This document shows, piece by piece, positions 59,790 to 64,000 of a stretch of 64,000 bases of DNA. The notes under the pieces were generated by a model, which was given only the letters and a program-made list of their open reading frames with translations, was not told where the DNA came from and made no database searches. A program made the translations under genes and the position numbers. The number at the start of each line of letters is the position of its first letter. Positions within the stretch are counted from its first letter, which is position 1. Source of the stretch: Catonia carolina (taxonomy: Eukaryota; Arthropoda; Insecta; Hemiptera; Achilidae). The stretch spans positions 52,103,553 through 52,167,552 of the forward strand of contig JAQMRL010000001.1 in assembly GCA_035578175.1 (NCBI GenBank), in the 5' to 3' direction.

Positions 59790-60470
59790 AAATACGATAT
59801 ATTTGCAGACGATCAGGTTCAGATTGCAGAGTCTGAAAATAATTTACAGAAAGGGGTTTTTAATCTGAGTTCAATATTTCAGAGTACAACTTTGATACAT
59901 CCGCTGAAAAGACGAAATCGATGGTTTGGGGGGGGGAAGGGTAAAATCCCGTACGAACAAAAATAGTTATCAATGGGTGCCTGATAGAGCAGGTACAGCA
60001 TTTTTAATTCCTGGGATGTGATTTAGTTTAGGCTAAAAGTGGAGATATGATCGATAAACTAAATAGTTTTTGGTATACATATGGGACAATAGCTTGGTCA
60101 CTGAGTAAAAAAAAGAGTTCGGAAAGATACACAGTTTAAGTTTTACAAGACTTTGGCTGATCCAGTAATTGTTGTACCGTAGTGAGTCCTGCGAACTTGC
60201 CAGGAAAGATGAACGTCAAATCCAGGCAGCGTGAATGTGGTTCTTGAAAAGAGTTCAGGGATGTACAAAGTACATCCCTGAAAATGTACAGGATGTACAT
60301 CCCTGTACTCAAGATCTACAGTCAACAAATAAAAAGAGAATAAGAGGAACATTTATTTCGAATGAGTGAAGATAGATGGACGAAACAGGCAAAACATAAC
60401 TGATGGACGAAGAGATGATCGCGAAAAAGATAAAGTCGGAACAGATCACAGGGCATGAAAGGAAATAGTA
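59790..60470 (+). pseudogene. Decayed reverse transcriptase with FADD catalytic motif
   Basis: The plus strand reads LKYDIFADDQVQIAESENNL, with ADD as the catalytic Asp pair. It continues NLSSIFQ, SAEKTKSM-like, NPVRTKIVINGCLIEQVQHF, MIDKLNSFWYTYGTIAWSL, QFKFYKTLADPVIVVP, CELARKDERQIQAA, and near the end IYSQQIKRE and a SRNRSQG-like stretch. This is the post-catalytic half of an RTE-like element, different from the fragment just upstream. It has stops and frameshifts, one region has been replaced by short GTACATCC repeats (60256-60307), and it is not functional. Confidence 0.65.
60256..60307. repeat. Hairpin cluster of GGGATGTAC words
   Basis: CAGGGATGTAC (60256-60266) and its exact inverse (60270-60280) flank AAA. 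A second, imperfect palindrome of the same words follows at 60285-60307. It lies within the decayed RT and interrupts the expected protein order. Confidence 0.75.
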
Positions 60471-60510
60471 GGTTAAGTTAAGTAGTTTAATTGTAATTAA
60501 TTAGTAGTTG

Positions 60511-60921
60511 TGTTGTTTAGGTAAACAGCCGAAAGGCTAGTTTGAACCTCTAGAGGTTTACTACGTAAAAACGAGAAGTGAGGTGGTGTACAATTGCCTT
60601 CCTCACCAAGTTAAAAGAGTATGCCTATCAGCATGATAGGCATCTGAAAAGCTTTTACTTTCAACTCTGCAAAAGACACCTTCATTTCATTCAACACAGG
60701 ATCTGGCTGTACAGTGAAATTCATTAATCTCAGAGAAGATAACTCTGAGTAGTGTCATTTACACCTCTACCTCTTCTTTTCTTAAATAGTTGTAATATAA
60801 TTGGCTGACTGCATGCTAAGAAACAGAACTTTTTTTGTAGCCCTGGAACCAGCAGATCGTGTGCAATTAATTATTAATTAATTTAATTCAATTAATTGAC
60901 ACTCCACATGTCCGTTATGGG
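60511..60921 (-). repeat. Interspersed ~390-bp repeat, copy 4 (inverted)
   Basis: On the plus strand it starts GTTTAGGTAAACAGCCGAAA and ends CCACATGTCCGTTATGGG, the inverse of the family's start. The B-box-like word, GAAGGCAA-type block and ACTCTGAG block are all present. Confidence 0.7.
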
Positions 60922-62734
60922 AAATTTAGTAGTTATAATTGTAATAATTTATTTTCATTGATTGATTTGTTTATAAATACGTAATATGTTATAAGCTCAA
61001 CAGTTAGATTTTTTGTCATTTATAAGCAACTAGATCCAGAAAGAACCCGGAGTGAACGTTACAATATGAACTTTTACGAAAAATCTTTGTCAAATATCTT
61101 TTGTAGTGTAATACCGGCCTAAAACAACAAATCTGTTTTAGCATAACAATGATTAACTTGTCTTTACGGATGACCATTTTATTTAAAGTCAACTTACATT
61201 TTTATGTAATTAATAATTTAAATTCCTTTCAGGAATCTTGTCATGTGGTATGACATGTACTGAATTATAATTATTGTAATGAATATTTACAAAATATTTT
61301 ATTACTAAAAAAAATGGTTACAAAATTTATTATGTTCTATCATGGTTATATTAATGGTTGATTTTATCTTTAAATATATAATATATTTATTATACTACTT
61401 AAAATTGCAATTTACTTGATCTTAGAGTTAATGTAATAATACATAAATTGTAATTTTATAAAATTTAACGTAAAGTAACTTGTTATTTAATACAGGTCCG
61501 AATCTTAAATAAGAAAATCATTTTTATTGGTACGGTATTTTAAAGAAATAAATTTCATTATTAATTTTCTTATAGGTTTGACTTTTGGCCTTACATGTTT
61601 ATGAATATATTATACATAAATTTAAACATAACACCAAGCATAATATGATATTTCTTGCCACACTATTATGTTAGTTACTAGCTAGTATAAAATGGGTTGT
61701 AACTTATATTCCTATATATTAGTTATACCATACACTGGCAATAACAGTAAACTATACACAATAATGACAGTATTAGTAGGTAGGTAATATTGTATTATAG
61801 TAGGTAAGGCAATATTTATGGCATCACTAATCTTAAAAAAGAAATAGTAATTTAGTATGGAAAATATCATTATAATAATATTATACTACAAAGTATTTCT
61901 TCATTAATCATAATGGTTTTTAAAGTAGTTAAATTATATCTTGTTTAACATCAATCATTGCAATGCGCATAAATTCTATTATTTTTACAAATACTGAAAA
62001 ATAAATTGATTGTTATTTAAAACATTTTGATTTTTGTTAGTTTTGGTCCTCTTTAGACCACTTTGAATAACTTTAAATATTTTTGGAAGTTCTTTACACA
62101 GCCCACATTTTCAGCACTTCACTTTACATCTTATTTCATTCCCCTGTTCATCTTATGCGTGCCTTAGCACTTAATTAAAGCTCAGTAATTTTAATCTGTA
62201 TTTAGTTCTACCCAGTATGATTTCTTGGCTGATTCCAATTTTTTGGTTTTGTTTTCTGACTTCTTTAAACACTTAACCGATATATTTAAATAGATCTATT
62301 ATTGTTTATTTGTACAAACTTTTTTTTTAATGATTTCCATCCATTCTTTACTGATTTCCTTCTTCTAGCTTCAGCCTTCATTTTCTGTTCGACTACATCA
62401 ATCGGTCGTTTGTCTTGTGCAGTTTTACTCTTTCGCTTTGCTTGTTTTTTTCTTATACCGATTTTTTTACAATTCTGTTGTATGCATCAGTCATCGTCCT
62501 ATCGTGCTGTAAGTTGTTTCTTTTTCGTTAATGTTGGGCTCTATAACCTCCACGAGGTACTTGTAATGGTCAATTTTCTAATTTTTCTCTGTTTTGTATT
62601 CAAGTGTCGTGAGGCTGTTTTAATATTCTTAAGTACTCAGTTTTCAAGGTGACTCAAGGAATATTTCCCGCGTTTTATGCTTGTTCTTTTGACATATTTT
62701 AAAATTCTTTAGGGTTAAGCATAGTGTTTCTTTC
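60922..62734. other. Intergenic sequence, no gene recognised
   Basis: Very AT-rich. A 116-codon ORF at 62302-62652 is T-rich, hydrophobic and unlike any protein I know. I do not support it. Confidence 0.35.
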
Positions 62735-63124
62735 GCCCAAAACAGGCAGGTGGAGGGTTAAATTATTTACACTCGATCTACTAGTTCCAGGACTACAAAA
62801 AATAGTTCTGTTTCTTATCACATTGTCAAACAATTATATCACTGAAGCATTTGAATACAGGAGAGGTAGAGGTGTATAAGACACTAGTCAGAATTATCTC
62901 TTATGGGAGTAATGAATATTATTATACAGCTAGACCCTGTGGTGAATGAAGTGAAGGTGTCATTTACAGGGAGGAAGGTAGATGCTTTTGAGAGAGCCTG
63001 CCATGCTGATAAGCATACTTTTCCACGCAATGAGGAAGGCAATAATAAACCACCTTACTCTTTGTTTGCCTTAGCAAAGCCGCTAAACGTTCAAACCAGC
63101 CTCCGGCTGATGACCTAAGCAACA
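62735..63124 (+). repeat. Interspersed ~390-bp repeat, copy 5
   Basis: Begins GCCCAAAACAGGCAGGTGGA and ends TCCGGCTGATGACCTAAGCA. A 71-codon ORF runs through this copy, but the same frame is closed by a stop in copy 1 and shifted in copy 3, so it is chance. Confidence 0.75.
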
Positions 63125-64000
63125 GCATAGTGTTTTTGTAGGTTAGTTATCAACCAATAAAAAATTGTTATTTACGATTTATTAAATAAAATTCCTCTTG
63201 AAAAATAAATTTAAAAAATATATTCTCTACCATCATATTATTCTTCTTGGCAAAATGGTTGGCAAAAGCCGCAAAATGTTTGGCAAAAGCAAGTGCATTT
63301 GACGTCGTCCTTTGATCCACCGATGTTTACTTGGGTCAATAATCATTTTAGAAAGTTTCTATTTCCCATTTTCAGTTTGGAATACATTTCTCCAACACAC
63401 AATTAATTAAATGACATTCCGTAGCCCTGCCTAATTGTTTTTATTTCAGGTTCTACCGTGACTTCTTCCAGAGACTTAAATTTCAACAGGGCCTGTGTTA
63501 ATAATGTTTTCCTAATTACTTCCTTTGTCTTCATGGATGCTCCAAAATCTTTTAAGCTGTAAAATATGTATTGTTAATGACATGATACAATTTGTAAAAT
63601 TATTTTATAATGTCAGTATATGACATCAAAAGTAATTTAACAGGCTGTGGGGAGTACGAAGATCCCGTAGTACTTTCTGCGATAGGAACTATGGTTGTTA
63701 TTAATTCTTCAAATCAAAGATCTTTTCACCTTAGGCTTTGTACGGTCGAGTAGTTCCTTGTAGTCAGATAACAACCCAGTTGGTTTGTGTGGTTATTTAA
63801 TCAATCGTGAAATTTACCGAGGAATGACGCGACTAATTGTTTTACGGTGGGAGTTTTGAAACTGTTGTGGAGGGTCTTATTACTTACATAAAAGGGGAGC
63901 CAGAAGCAAAGTTCAAGAATTTAGACTGAGAGGTTTGTATCGACTTTTAATTACTCTCTGTAGTTGTTCCGAAGATCTGAACATAATACGTCCAGCTGGG
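63125..64000. other. Window end, no feature recognised
   Basis: AT-rich up to about 63640, more even composition after that. Nothing recognised; a feature could continue beyond the window. Confidence 0.35.

Noticed and set aside
62302..62652. 116-codon plus-strand ORF
   Set aside because: Its T-rich, Phe/Leu/Cys-rich translation has no domain or conserved character; a chance ORF in pyrimidine-rich DNA.
62903..63118. 71-codon ORF inside repeat copy 5
   Set aside because: The same frame is broken by a stop or shift in other copies of the repeat.
1..64000. CRISPR arrays, bacterial operons, rRNA
   Set aside because: No regularly spaced repeats, no Shine-Dalgarno-linked genes and no rRNA-like sequence were seen; the DNA is eukaryotic nuclear.

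Overview
This window is animal nuclear DNA, almost certainly from an insect. It is strongly A+T-rich, with GT..AG splicing, tRNA-derived SINEs, several decayed non-LTR retrotransposons and one recognisable gene, an arthropod-type NET-family zinc-finger gene (noc/elbow). A hemipteran is my guess from the style of the repeats, but nothing in the sequence proves it.

The only protein-coding gene I can support is noc/elB on the + strand. A 5' leader precedes a short first coding exon at 738-800 (21 codons). A single intron of about 30.5 kb (801-31271) follows. The second coding exon at 31272-32405 carries the rest of a 398-residue protein. The exon junction is in phase 0 and joins the two halves of the conserved family N-terminus. 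The protein has the N-terminal SPLALLAQTCSQIG motif, an FKPY Groucho-binding motif, a buttonhead-type Cys box and one atypical C2H2 finger. By homology it is a nuclear transcriptional co-repressor for appendage, tracheal, ocellar and eye patterning.

The rest is non-coding. The intron and the ~31 kb downstream flank hold: four plainly tRNA-derived SINE copies (2378, 17291, 28476, 51231) plus two truncated ones (22688, 39998); five copies of a ~390-bp repeat with an (AAC)n tail (6184, 21837, 36549, 60511, 62735); three copies of an AT-rich repeat (19059, 41650, 56815); fragments of at least four kinds of non-LTR retrotransposon (7576, 14655, 24955, 46419, 51085, 59408, 59790); MITE-like or foldback elements with terminal inverted repeats (6629-7379, 15831-16066, 27948-28250, 46146-47559); a possible hAT element with other repeats nested in it (5910-8309); and two possible solo LTRs (37224, 54485).

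The most interesting feature outside the gene is a 552-bp sequence present twice in direct orientation (53265-53816 and 57706-58257), with no difference that I could see by eye. It is less AT-rich than its surroundings and holds a cluster of TCATAAA/TTTATGA sites typical of posterior Hox/Caudal factors. The 3.9 kb between the copies ends in a 17-bp perfect inverted repeat. This is either a recent duplication of a regulatory element or an assembly artefact. Other candidates are an 83-nt microRNA-like hairpin at 50753-50835, uORFs in the noc leader, and a paired inverted repeat in the noc 3' UTR. I see no new enzyme system, CRISPR array, rRNA or functional tRNA gene.
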